In this document: positions 48,338 to 59,845 of the stretch, in pieces
Layout of the letters: every line of letters begins with the position of its first letter
How positions within the stretch are numbered: the stretch's first letter is position 1
Assembly: GCA_963422505.1 (NCBI GenBank)
Contig: OY730197.1
Span: forward strand, 92,389,178-92,453,177
Reading direction: 5' to 3'
Source: Pseudognaphalium luteoalbum
Taxonomy: Eukaryota; Streptophyta; Magnoliopsida; Asterales; Asteraceae
Length of the DNA: 64,000 nucleotides
Position numbers and translations under genes: made by a program
The notes under the pieces: model-generated
Database searches by the model: none
Seen by the model: the letters and a program-made list of their open reading frames with translations, nothing else
What the model was told of the DNA's origin: nothing

Positions 48338-49104
48338 TGCCTCAAGCTGAGAAGCTTTTAACTGATCTATCAAATAAGAAGAAACTTCTACACGCATAAA
48401 ACAAACCCTGTCAGAAGTCCCCTTACGGCTCAAAGCATCTGCAACAACATTAGCCTTCCCCGGATGGTATTGAATTTCACAAAAAAATCTTTTATCAGCT
48501 CTAACCATCGGCGTTGGCGCATATTAAGCTCTTTCTGTGAAAACATATACTGAAGACTCTTATGATCTGTACAAATAACACATTTAGTACCATAAAAATA
48601 ATGTCTCCAGATTTTCAACGCAAAAACCACAGCTGCAAGCTCTAAATCATGAGTCGGATAATTTCTCTCATGAGGCTTAAGTTGACGTGAAGCATAAGCA
48701 ATAACTCGATCTCTCTGCATCAAAACACAACCCAGTCCAGCAAAGGATGCATCACAATAAACAATAAAATCATCAGATCCCTCTGGTAATGCTAATACAG
48801 GAGCCTGACACAAAAGTTGTTTTAGTGTCTGAAAAGCTATTTCCTGCTGCTCATTCCACTAAAATTTCTCATTCTTACGAGTCAATTTAGTCAAAGGACC
48901 AGCAATCTTAGAAAAATATTTAATGAATTTCCGATAATAACCCGCTAATCCCAGGAAACTTTTAATCTCAGAAGAAGTTTTTGGAGCTTCCCAATTCATT
49001 ATAGCTTCAACCTTAGATGGATCTACTCTAACTCCATCTTTACAAATTACATGACCCAAAAACTGAACCTCCCGCAACCAAAATTCGCATTTCGAGAATT
49101 TAGC
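48338..49104 (-). pseudogene. RT end and RNase H of the Tekay-like element
   Basis: 48859-49077 holds the RT thumb/connection (VQFLGHVICKDGVRVDPSK, SFLGLAGYYRKFI). 48430-48813 holds RNase H (YCDASFAGLGCVLMQ, TDHKSLQYMF, RQRRWLELIKD). A TAG (48859-48861) separates them. A one-base insertion in an A7 run (about 48480-48486) shifts the frame near the RNase H end, and the expected continuation is visible in another frame. Broken, but clearly from the same pol. Confidence 0.88.
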
Positions 49105-50541
49105 TTAAAGATGTTCATTTCGCAAGGTTTCAAGAATCAACCTTAAATGCCTTTCATGTTCAAATTCAGTTTTAGAATAAACCAGTATATCATCAATGAA
49201 GACAATAATGAACTTGTCAAGAAAATGTCGACATACCCGGTTCATCAGATCCATGAAAACCGCAGGAGCATTAGTTAACCCAAATGACATAACCAGAAAC
49301 TCATAATGACCATACCTGGTGCGAAAAGCAGTTTTGGAAATATCTTCCTCACGAACTCGTACCTGATGGTAACCCGACCGCAGATCAATTTTAGAAAAAT
49401 AAGAAGATCCCTGCAGCTGATCAAACAAGTCATCTATTCTGGGTAGAGGATATTTATTCTTTATAGTTCTCTTATTCAATTCCCTGTAATCAATACACAT
49501 ACGAAGAGTACCATCTTTCTTTTTAACAAACAAAACAGGTGCACCCCAAGGTGAAGAGCTAGGTCTAATAAACCCTTTATCTAATAACTCCTGAATCTGA
49601 TTCATCATTTCACGAATTTCTGATGGAGCCAATCTATATGGAGCTCTAGCTACTGGAGTAGAACCTGGAATTAGATCAATATGATACTCTACCTCTCTAA
49701 CAGGGGGTAAACCAGGTAATTCATCAGGAAATATCTCCGGGTATTCAGAAACTACTCGAACATCAGAAAGAAGTTTCTTTTCTTTCTTAGCATCAATAAC
49801 ATAGGCCAAGTAGCACTCACAACCCTTAGCTAGAGATTTTCTAGCTTTCATCAAAGAAATGAAAGGAAAATGACTACCCTCCCGTTCTCCTCGAGCTATG
49901 ACATACGACTCGTCAGAGATAGGAATTCTTATCAATTTCTGATGACAAACAATATCTGCTTTATTTTGACTCAGCCAATCCATACCAAGGACCGCATCAA
50001 AACCAGGAATTGGCATTAACAGAAAAGAAATCGAAAACAAATAACCCTCTATCAATATATTAGCTCCAGTTACCGATGTGGTAACAAGAACAACTTTCCC
50101 ATCAGCTACTTCTACCTCAAGAGGATTAGCAATCACAGTGGGGGTCAATTTCAGTTTATCACAGAAGTAAACAGATATAAAGGAACAGTTAGCTCCAGAA
50201 TCAACGAGAACACGTGCCGGTACAGAATTAATAAGAAAAGTACCAGTAATAACGTCATCAGTCCTGACAGCTTCATCAACTGTCATCTGGAAAGCCCTGC
50301 TAGCTGCTGGTGGCGGTTTCTTACGTTTCTGACCAGAAGATGAGGACCCACCAACCAACCCTGTTCCGGGTCTGATCGCCTCTGGATACTGCCCTGCCCT
50401 ATGGCCCTTTTTTTGACAATTCCAACAAACAAAAGTAGGATACTTACAATCTTTAACATCATGCCCAAACAAACCACATTTAATACATCTAGCAGTCTGA
50501 GGAGTACACGGCCTGGTATGTCTAGATTTACATTTAGTACA
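49105..50541 (-). pseudogene. Zinc knuckle, protease and RT of the Tekay-like element
   Basis: Numbering is from the Met at 50472. A CCHC knuckle (CIKCGLFGHDVKDC) spans the start of this frame. A second knuckle, CWNCQKKGHRAGQY, has Tyr in place of the last Cys. Protease active site is DSG at 91-93, with LGMDWL at about 163-168. RT motifs are KKDGTLRMCIDYRELN, FSKIDLRSGYHQ, SFGLTNAPAVF and catalytic FIDD (425-428). The segment ends at a TAA (49105-49107) just before the next conserved RT motif (AKFSKCEFW). A TAG at 50542-50544 cuts it from the upstream knuckle. Confidence 0.9.
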
Positions 50542-50544
50542 CTA

Positions 50545-51632
50545 GTTGGACCTGTCAGCGGTATCACCAGTAATATTTTGTCTCCTGTGCTGCTGATTTC
50601 CCTGCCATTTTTTTTACTCTTACCTTGATTCCCAGAATAATCACCTTTTGACCATTGCGAAGCCTTTTCTTTATTTTGTTTGGTTCGAGCCCGTATATCA
50701 CTATCTACAGAACGAGCTAAATTAAAAGCTTGAGAAAGTGAACCTGCAAGTCTCACGGTCGTACGGTAATGTGGAGGTAGAGTCCCAACAAAATGGTCAA
50801 TTTTAGTCCTATCATCGGGAACCCACTGTTGGACAAATCTCAATTTCTTAGAAAATTGATTGATCAGCTCGTCCATCGACATTTGATCGGTCAGTTGTAA
50901 TTCCATAAACTCTCGTCGGATTCGGGACATATCAAATTCAGAACAGAATTGCTTGCATATCTCATTATAAAAATCCGTCCATCAGATAGATTCTCTTTGT
51001 TGTGGAATTAAAGTGGAGGTAATTGAATCCCACCAAGACATAGCTTGCCCTTTCAGAAGCTGAACAGCATAAGGAACCTTGATTTCTTCTTCACACTGAC
51101 AAACTTCAAATTTTCTTTCAACATCACGTAACCAATCCAATGTAACTGAAGGATTTGGACTCCCATGATATTCTGAAGGTTTACTGGACATAAAAGTTTT
51201 AAATGAACAAACTTTCTTCTGCTGTTGTGGTGGTGAAAATAATGGTATCTGATAATTAGAAAGCCCAGCAGATGACAATGGAACTGAAGTCTGATAAGAA
51301 GTATCATAAGACTGCGGTGGCTGAAAATAGAATGGCGATGTCACTGGTATCTGTGAAGATGACACTACAGGAGGTGGAACTGTACTAACAACAGGCTGCT
51401 GTGACTGTGGAGGCTGCTGAAAAGATTAAGCCTGTTTATCCTGTAAAGTCTGTCGTCTGAACCCTCTGAGTTCCTATAATTCATCCTCTAATTGTAATAT
51501 ATATTCATCCCTATATGTATCCTCACCAACTGAGAATGAAGTACCAGTCTGTCCATGTCTCTCTGGAGGAGGAGGGGCATCAGACCTGGAGGAATTATTA
51601 AGGACATTGGTCGGTTGCTCAGGTTCTGCCAT
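50545..51632 (-). pseudogene. gag of the Tekay-like element
   Basis: The likely start is the ATG at 51630-51632. The frame is broken by TAG (51474-51476), TAA (51426-51428) and TGA (50982-50984). A frameshift follows at a T8 run (about 50608-50615) before the zinc knuckles. Recognisable retrotransposon Gag parts are SKPSEYHGSPNPSVTLDWLR, FEVCQCEEEIKVPYAVQLL, WWDSI, FMELQLTDQMSMDELINQF and RFVQQWVPDDRTKIDHFVG. The product would form the particle shell. It cannot be made as is. Confidence 0.88.
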
Positions 51633-51790
51633 ATCTGTATTCACAATACAATCTCACATGTTAATTGTTAGTACATAACATACAAATCAGTTTTGCCAGT
51701 CAATAACCAAGTCCCACACCATGGAATGTTTGACTAAACAAGTCAGATTTGAGTTTTGAACATTTTACTTATGTTCAATTACACAAATCT

Positions 51791-51804
51791 ATGCTCTGAT
51801 ACCA
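51791..51804 (-). promoter_or_regulatory. Primer-binding site of the Tekay-like element
   Basis: The minus strand reads TGGTATCAGAGCAT, the standard plant primer site complementary to the 3' end of initiator tRNA-Met. It lies 3 nt from the end of the 5' LTR. Confidence 0.92.
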
Positions 51805-51807
51805 ACT

Positions 51808-53794
51808 TATAACACCCCTTATTTAGAACCAATTTTCTTTTAACATTCGGAAGCGTCTGGTCAAAACATATATTGATAATTTACATTACTCAAAAAACAC
51901 AATATTATACTGTTTACAACTAAATACATCAAACCGGGTGTTATATAATACAAACACAACATTAAGTTTCTGAAACATTATCAGAGTTAACACGTAGCCA
52001 AACATTCCATTCCACAGCTTCTTGCCCCAACCAGATATATCAAAAGCTATAACCTGCAAGAAGTAGGGTGGTGGGATTAGCACAAGGCAAAGTGAGAGAA
52101 TGCATAACCAACAGTCTAACTTAGCATAACAACCCTGTTTACAGCAAATAATCGAAAACACGTAATCCCAAGAGGATCGGTGGTTCTTGAGGTATCCTCC
52201 AAAGAACACTTAAAATCAACTGCAGGCCAATACAACGATTAACCGATAGCTTGTTGTTATCTTCACACGTCACAAGTTACTATTAACTATGTGTACAAGG
52301 AACCCCTGATGTGCCCAACAATAACAACTAAGCCCAACCACTGTTGACCTCCAAATAATGCACATAATGCTCAATGGCCAACTTGCACATAATCAACATA
52401 ATCATCATATTAGACTAAACAGTCTATCAAGCAGTAGTACTACGTTTACTCGTTGTAACCAAATTGTTATAACTAAATCATACTGAGAGTTACAGATCCA
52501 CTCACCTGATTATTCTCAGTCACTAACTCAGAAGTCTTATATCACTGAGTCTTCTCCTGGTCTAAGAATACAAATAAATAATGCGTTAGTAACCCATTTC
52601 ATAATCTTATAATTTAATTCAAATACATAACATCAAACTACAAACAATAACCCGGTTGTAAATAATAATCATACTACTTTACAACTAACAATTTTTAACT
52701 AAGTTATAACAAACAGTTATAACTACTCTATAACAAGCAGTCACAACTACCTTATAACTATCAGCAACTCGTATCCCTGTGTTTCCTTATAAAGACATGT
52801 ACCAAAAATGAAATAGAAATACCAATATGAAAAATACTAACCTGCTTAATTTTTAAGACTTGAAATCACTTGCCATTCAATTAAATGATATATTTAAAGT
52901 CTCTTATTTAAATATACTAGTACATATATGCAATTTAAAGGTCAAGGAATTATAATCAATATAAATGAAATTTGTTTGTTGTTTTAACATCCACCGTCCC
53001 ACTACTATATAATAATTAATTTATTAATTAAATAAAAACTATGATGGCTCTCAATTAGCAACAATAGTGCTACTTAGAGGAGTAAGACTAGTGCACATCT
53101 CTCTGTTTATTTAATAGTTACCGGTAGTGCTACTCCTTCAAAACAATATCACTCCTAGTTTATTTCACTTTCATTCACACACCTGTTGCTGGTTTTCTTC
53201 TTTTGCATCTCCAACGCATGAATAATTAAAACAAGAGTTCATCATATAGCATGTATTCAACCTTAATCTCATATACATATCATTATTACCTAATTTCAAT
53301 CAAAACTAACTTCATAAATACCTAAAGCAAGAACACACTTACAATTTAGGGAAGAACAAGAAGATGATGAAGATGATGTACTTGAATCAAAATCACAGCC
53401 TTTCAAGATTAGTTAATCTTGCTTATGATTTCTTGTTGTGGGGCTTTGAAGGTTTATGCTTTAAGAAATGAACTTTCCATTTTTGGAAAGTAATTAAATA
53501 GGTCGACCGACTTTTAACCGACCCCGTATCCATTTAAAATTAGCCCCTTATAAACCTATTGTCTGGAACCTAAAAATCATTTGCGATTCCAACTATTTTA
53601 TTTTTCCGTTAACTTTATAAAGTTAAAACAATTAATAATTCTTTAGTCACAATAAGGCATGCGACTTTTTTTTTTTATAGTTATTTACAATAAACATAAC
53701 AAAATAAACAATTAAAATTTCTAACACATTAAACAATTCATTAAAAGTCGGGAATTTACCAGAATACCACTAGGCCTTTAGGGTGGGTGTTAGA
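51808..53794 (-). repeat. 5' LTR of the Tekay-like element
   Basis: Full-length copy (1987 bp) of the LTR. Sense ends are TCTAACACCC (G-to-C relative to the other LTR's TGTAACACCC) and GGGTGTTATA. It holds the 171 bp missing from the 3' LTR. The frame at 51886-52209 lies wholly in LTR sequence and is not a gene. Confidence 0.92.
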
Positions 53795-54685
53795 CTAATC
53801 TACACTCGTCTGAACAAATATTATTACATCCGTTTACCCAGTTAGTGCATGATAACCCGGACGAGGAGGGTCAATCCTATATGGAACCATATACTAATAT
53901 TTCACACTACAACGTATTACCAAACTATGCTGAGGAGGGCTTTGAAAGATTAGTGAGATAACTCATGTAGTAATCGTTTGTTTTCGTACTTGCGTTCATA
54001 TAGTTAAAATAAAACGAGCAGTATATCACACCCCTGAGTAAAACAGTAAAATAGGGGCTATGAGACTCACCTGAGTCTTGAAGTATTTATCTAAATAAAC
54101 TTGAGTTGATTAGCCGAGTAGTGATGTCCGAAGACTTGTAACCTGAGGGTGTCCACGACACGTGATGGTTATTAATTGATTAGGTATCTTAAAAGACTAC
54201 CTTTGTAGTTGTTCGTCCAACTAGAATGTCCAAATGACTACGATTTGGTTGATTAACTTGAGTTTTGAAAATGTGTACGACCCGTTGGTGATTGTTTGTA
54301 ATAATAATCTCAACTATTATTATTATGATTTCGAAGTGTTATACTTAAAAGGTATGTTCCAATGTGTTTTAGAAGTCGTATCGTATTCATGTTTGATGTT
54401 ATACAAGTTTGACACTTGGTGTGAAATGTATTTACAAACTCTAAGTGACGGGGGTCCGGGAGCAGCGCCAATGGTAAGCGGGGTTCCAGGGGTGGCAACC
54501 CCTGGCGGGGTCCATGGGGCTGGCCCCTGGTTGGGGTCGAGATGCTAAGTCAGTTCGAAAATTTTGTATTTCTACTACATTGCTTTGGTGAAAAACGCAT
54601 CTGGACTTGAATTTGGGTGAAATCAAGTGATAAAATTTTAGGTCTCGACACTTAGTAAAATCTGTGTTTTCTTAGTTATGTTTTA

Positions 54686-54989
54686 TGCGACACAGTGTGC
54701 GACATACAGCTTTGTGTCGTTAAGTGCGACATAGTCTGTTGTGTCGCAGATCATGACTGCGACATAAGGGTTTGTGTCGCTAAGTGCGACATCCGCAATT
54801 TAATGCGACATAAGGTGTTGTGTCGCTATGTGCGACGGGAATAAGTTTTGCGACATAGTGTTTTGTGTCGCTATCTGCGACATCTGAAGGTATTGCGACA
54901 TAGAGGCTTGTGTCGCTATATGCGACATAGGCCATGATTTGGCGACATAAGGCCTTGTGTCGCAGGTGGCCTAGAGCCTCTGCGACACA
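54686..54989. repeat. Array of TGCGACATA...TGTGTCGCTA inverted motifs
   Basis: About eight units in which GCGACATA and, 8-12 bp later, TGTGTCGC alternate, for example CGACATAAGGGTTTGTGTCG. The half-sites are inverted, so each unit can form a short hairpin. It is related in motif to the array at 32437-32745 and similarly placed in its LTR. Confidence 0.88.
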
Positions 54990-55889
54990 ACGAGCTGTTG
55001 GCCAGAAAATGAGCCGAAAAGGTGTTTCCGGTTTCCGTTTGACTTGAAACTTTTACCGAACCCATATTTGGACATTATAAGCTTAAATAACCCATAAACA
55101 AGTAAAAATAATGGAAATCGGAGTGTTTCGGGTTTTGTCGGAAACTTACAAACTTAACGCCGGAGAAATCCGGAAAGATGGAAATGTAGATCGTGTTGAG
55201 GCGAACGTTTTCTCCCAAACAAGTGAAGTGATTCGAGTGAGTTTGGTGGTGATTTTTGGTGGTGATAAGAGGTGGTGGTGGTGAGAAATTTAGAGAGAAA
55301 AAGAGAGAAAAAGAAGAAGGAGAGATAGAAAGGAAGTGAGAAATGAGGAGGGGAGGGGGAAGTTTTGGGCAGATTTTTGGGGAGGGAGGGGAGGAAATCT
55401 CCCAAATTTTATACCTCCGCGTTTGCGCTCCGTGCGGTGTTTGTTTCCCTGATCGTTTAAACGTTTAAATATTTATGTTAAAATACGAGTATTTACTAAG
55501 GTTTTTATTGAAGTATTTCATCAAATACTTTACTTGAGTTATAAAATATAACTTATTCTTGTTTCGGTTGTTCACGCGTTTATTATTTAAATCGCATAAT
55601 TGTAGTTTGCACGATACGAATTTGAGTTGAAATATTATCTAAATAATATTTTTAATAAAATAGAGTTATTAAATAATGTTATATTATTTAATAAAATTGT
55701 TCACCAACGTCCGTATTAATTGATTCGAATTGCATTCGATTTGAAACTTGTACGATTTAATCAAACCGCATACTTGTATATATTCAACAATATATATATT
55801 GATACATTAATTAGCCTAACACAGAACTAATTACATGTATTACACTTGATTTGGTACTAATTACAAGTCCTAATTTGGTGGGTGTCACA

Positions 55890-57979
55890 TTTATTCTTGA
55901 CTTGATTCCAAATCATCCCCTGAAAATAAGGAAAGTAAGAGAATGAGCGATAAACACTTAATAAGTTTGTTAAACACTACAATAATTGTTCTTATAAATC
56001 ATTTAGTGTAAGTTTTCTTTCTTTTATTATTTTCTTAAAAAATAAAAAACTTTGAGAAATCGTAGTAGAAAATATTTTTCTAACTTCTTAGTTAATATAT
56101 AAGATCTAGATTAAAATGTTTATTCCAAAAAAAATATGTTTTACATTTGTCAAGATTTTTCTTAACTTATAATGGTTACTTGAGAAGAAATTTGTTTGTT
56201 CACCTTAGCCTTATAAGCCCCTTTTTGATTAATTAAAATTAATCAAACCTTGATTAGTATACAACTAACCCCTTACTTACTTACTTACTCTCTTACACTT
56301 ACTAAGTTTTGTCAAACCATACAAATCTTCTTAAAGAGAAATTTGATTGCATTCTAATATGTGACTTTCTTACTTACAATATAATTAAGTATGGAAGTCA
56401 TAAAATAGCATGACCTAAATTCTTTGTTTAGTAAATATAAAATTTCAAATCATACTACATATATTCAACTAAGAGATTTAAAAGTGAGTAACAAACTTAC
56501 TCGAGTTTCGGTTCTTTTACTTTGACTGTCCTACAAAATATGAATTATTTATATTATCAATCAAAGTATATTTTTATATATTCACATGTTGACATGTATA
56601 ATATAATACAATATATATAAGTAGTAAAAAAAATTCACATACACACATATAATTACATGTATGTATGTGTTAAGTGAGCAACGTCAATTGTATGAAGTAT
56701 ATAAATTTGTTTTATTATATTATTGTAAAGTAGTGCTTGTTATAACTATAGACAATAATATATCTAGCATATAAAATTATGAAAGAAACAATATTAGTAC
56801 CTCTTTTATTTCTTTTTCTTTTAATACTTTTGCTTCCTCTTATTACTTCTCTACCTCTCTTACTCTCTACATATTTTTAACTATGTTTTCTAGTAAATTA
56901 TTTTAGTGTGAAGAGAAAGTGAAAGCAAGAGCTTATTTTATAACCAAGTTTACACTCACAATCATCTAATTTAGTAGATTACTTCATAGCAAAGGTGTGT
57001 TGTTGAAACAATGATTCTTGGATAAAATTTACCATGTACTCATGATCTAATGGTTTAAAAATTAGATGATTAATCCATTGTAATCATTACTATGTGTATT
57101 TATACTCTAATAATAATATAGTATTTGGTAACTAAAACATGTTTTACATGAGAATAAGTATATAATGTATTTACACACATCTTAGTTATTATACATATGG
57201 TAAAAAAAAGCAATGAATTTTTACATGTTTTAAATAGGTTAGATGTTTATCAACTTCTTATTAATAATTATTTAACTATATATGTTGGTTCGTCAAATCT
57301 TTAAATATCTAAATATATATATATATAAGCAATTATCGTAATAAGGAAGTCTTTACTTACGGGGTGTTAGAAGATAGAGATTAATTTTCTTAACTGGATC
57401 CACTTTCACTTTATCCATATGCACATGTCTTAACGCTTTCCAAGCTAACATAAGTTAGTCATTCTTAACGCTTTTCAAGCTAACAGATGTTAGCTATTTT
57501 TAACACTTTACTAGCTAACAGAAGTTAACTATTCTTATCACTTTCATTGTTAATATAATTGAACTACTCTTAACACTTTCCATCTCTTCCATGCTCAACA
57601 CATAACTGTCATTTTACATAACTTTTACTATACATAACTTGCATTTTCACTTTGTACAACTTTCACTTTAACACAACTTTTCACTTTACACAAACTTTCA
57701 CTTTAATTCTAGTTTACACAACTTATCAATTTACAAACCTTTCACTTTAACTCAACTTTGAACAACTTACTTTACACAAGCTTTACATAACAGATCACTT
57801 TACACAAACTTTATACAACTAATTTTACTAATCAAATATTGACAACACTTTGCAACAAATCAATAAGATAATCAAAATGGCATAACATAGAAACTTTACA
57901 TGATTGAATAATTCTCTTGCACGCATGCAATTCGAATTACATAGTCATTACTTAACTAACTTTCATATTACTCACCTTT
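55890..57979. other. AT-rich intergenic sequence with low-complexity repeats
   Basis: No gene is seen. A 36-bp-class degenerate array around CTTAACGCTTTCCAAGCTAAC lies at about 57429-57590, followed by a CACTTTACACAACTTT-rich stretch to about 57830. The rest is AT-rich with no clear ends. Confidence 0.55.
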
Positions 57980-58499
57980 TGTAACACCCCCAAAATTCGT
58001 TGATTTAGTTTAGCGGAAGCATTTAGTTAAGTATGGGGAGTGCCACAATATACAGTACATGCATACGTATCAGAGCATATGATTACAACAGAACAAATAT
58101 ATTAAGATGCCAAAGTATTAGTTACAAAGTTTACGATTCCTCGAATCATACAAGTTTAAAAGTATTAAGTTTACAAAAGTAGATTTCGTAAATATGACTA
58201 AACAGTTTCAGTTATATAAAGGAAATCCAGTTGTCAAAAGTTGGCATCCTATACTTCGTGGGTCGCCTATATTCCAACGTGCAGGCGGTTCTTACATGTG
58301 CAGCTAATTCCCTGAAAAATATAGTAAAAGTCAACAACGAGGTTGAGTGAATTCACAGGTTTTATGTTCACAATATTAGTTGTTTGTTTCAAAACGTTCA
58401 CAAATAGTTATTGTCATCACGATCTAACAAAGTTTCGTGGAATATTATCCAAAGTGTACCTTTAGTGGGATGTAGCCCAAATATAGTTTAAGTTTCGTA

Positions 58500-58905
58500 G
58501 GAAAGCAGTATCCTATTAGTATTTGTAGGAATGTAAATATCCTAATGGTTGTTCATAGGAATGTCAGTATCCTAGTAGTTATTCGTAGGAATGTCAGTAT
58601 CCTAATAGTTGTTAATGGATCCATGTCAGTAGGATCGAGTACCCATGTCAGTAGGGTTCACTTAGTGGGGAGTGTCAGAGTCCCCTGTTCTACAAGTATA
58701 ACGGATCCATGTCAGAAGGATCTAGTACCCATGTCAGTAGGGTTCATATAGTAGGGAGTGTCAGTGTCCCATGTTCAATAAGTATAATGGATCCATGTCA
58801 GTAGAATCTAGTACCCATGTCAGTAGGGTTCAAATAGAAGGGAGTGTCAGTATCCCTTGATCCATGTCAGTAGGATCTGGTCCATGTCAGAAGGACCCAT
58901 TAGTT
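58500..58905. repeat. Tandem array CCATGTCAGTAGGATC / GGGAGTGTCAGTGTCCC
   Basis: Short repeats on GGAATGTCAGTATCCTA come first. A compound unit of about 100 bp follows, with ATCCATGTCAGTAGGATC, ACCCATGTCAGTAGGGTTC and GGGAGTGTCAGTGTCCC, repeated about three times. In each submotif the bases on either side of GTCAGT are complementary (GGA/TCC, CCC/GGG), so these are small inverted repeats. Second-array position in the LTR. Confidence 0.85.
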
Positions 58906-59479
58906 ACCCAGTCAGTTTCGTAGAAGCGTTGCTGGTCATTCTCCAGCGTTTCCAAAACAAGTTTAATACGTTACAGTGTTTGTAGTATGAAAACGTTTAT
59001 TCATAAACATCAGTTTGTGTAACAGTTTAACAGTTCAATGTACTCTAATTGTTCGAGTAAATCAATATACAATCATGTATTTCAAACGTTTGACTATGTT
59101 TTCCACCCCTGTTCAAAAGCAGTTAAAACAGTAAAAGTAGGGGCTGTGAACTCACCTGTTGAGTTAAGTAATGTGCGAGTGCTAGCAAAGCCTAAAGCCC
59201 GAGTCTAATCCGAAATCTCCTAACGCCCTATACGTATGAGATTAAATAAGTATGCGGATGTCTATGTCGACCATCCATGCTAGTGTCCACGCAACTAGAT
59301 TATGTCCAAAGTGTTTGTTTGTCGTTTAAGTTTGTAGCTTTAGAATGTATACGACTCATTGGTAGCGGTTTGAAATAATAATTTCTGAAAACATTATTAT
59401 ATTCGTTTCATTTTATGCTTAGCAAAAGTATATATCGTTGTAAAAAGTGTAGTTGTCGTTGCGCAATTGTCGAACTGCC

Positions 59480-59845
59480 AGACAGAAACTCAGTTCGCAG
59501 GGCAGAATCTCAGTTCGCAGACCAGGTCAGTTCGGCTCGCTCGTTCAACTCGCTCGTTCGGCTCGCAAGCTCGGATCGCAAGCTCGGCTCGCAAGGGTTC
59601 AATTCGCATCTCGGTTCGGTTCGCAGCTCAGTTCGGCTCGCAGTTCGGTTCGGCTCGTAACTCGTTCGGTTCGCATCTCGGTTCGGTTCGCATCGCGAGC
59701 TCGGTTTGCAGCTCGGTTCGGTTCGCATTGCGAGCTCGGTTTGCATCGCGAGCTCGGTTCGCAGCTCGGTTCGGTTCGCAGCTCGGTTCGGTTCGCATCG
59801 CGAGCTCCGTTCGCAGGAAGAACAGATCTCAGCTCGCAGAACGAG
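59480..59845. repeat. Array of GCAGCTCGGTTCGGTTCGCA-type repeats
   Basis: GC-rich tandem motif of 10-20 bp (CTCGGTTCG, GTTCGCA, GCGAGCTCG) repeated more than 20 times. It stands out in an AT-rich LTR. Overlapping open frames on both strands rich in Arg, Ser, Phe and Gly result from the repeat and not from a gene. First-array position in the LTR. Confidence 0.9.

Larger units (their letters stand above)
45085..53794 (-). mobile_element. Tekay-like chromovirus (Ty3/gypsy), nested and degenerate
   Basis: LTRs at 45085-46900 (3') and 51808-53794 (5') enclose a minus-strand gag-pol. CTAAT flanks it on both sides (45080-45084 and 53795-53799). The primer site TGGTATCAGAGCAT lies 3 nt inside the 5' LTR, and the polypurine tract AAGAGGGGGAGA adjoins the 3' LTR. 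The domain order gag, protease, RT, RNase H, integrase with a C-terminal chromodomain-like end, together with RT motif FIDD and an initiator-Met primer site, fits the Tekay/Del chromovirus group. At least eleven in-frame stops or frameshifts break the reading frame. Confidence 0.92.
44578..55889 (-). mobile_element. Solo LTR (minus strand), split by a Tekay-like element
   Basis: On the plus strand it starts TGTCGCACCCCCAAATTCGG and ends TTTGGTGGGTGTCACA. Flanks TCTAT (44573-44577) and TTTAT (55890-55894) fit a target duplication with one change. The first 130 bp are the inverted match of 925-1055. Removing the nested element and one CTAAT leaves about 2.6 kb, the usual size of this family here. 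A GCGACA array lies at 54686-54989. No coding region of its own. Confidence 0.85.
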
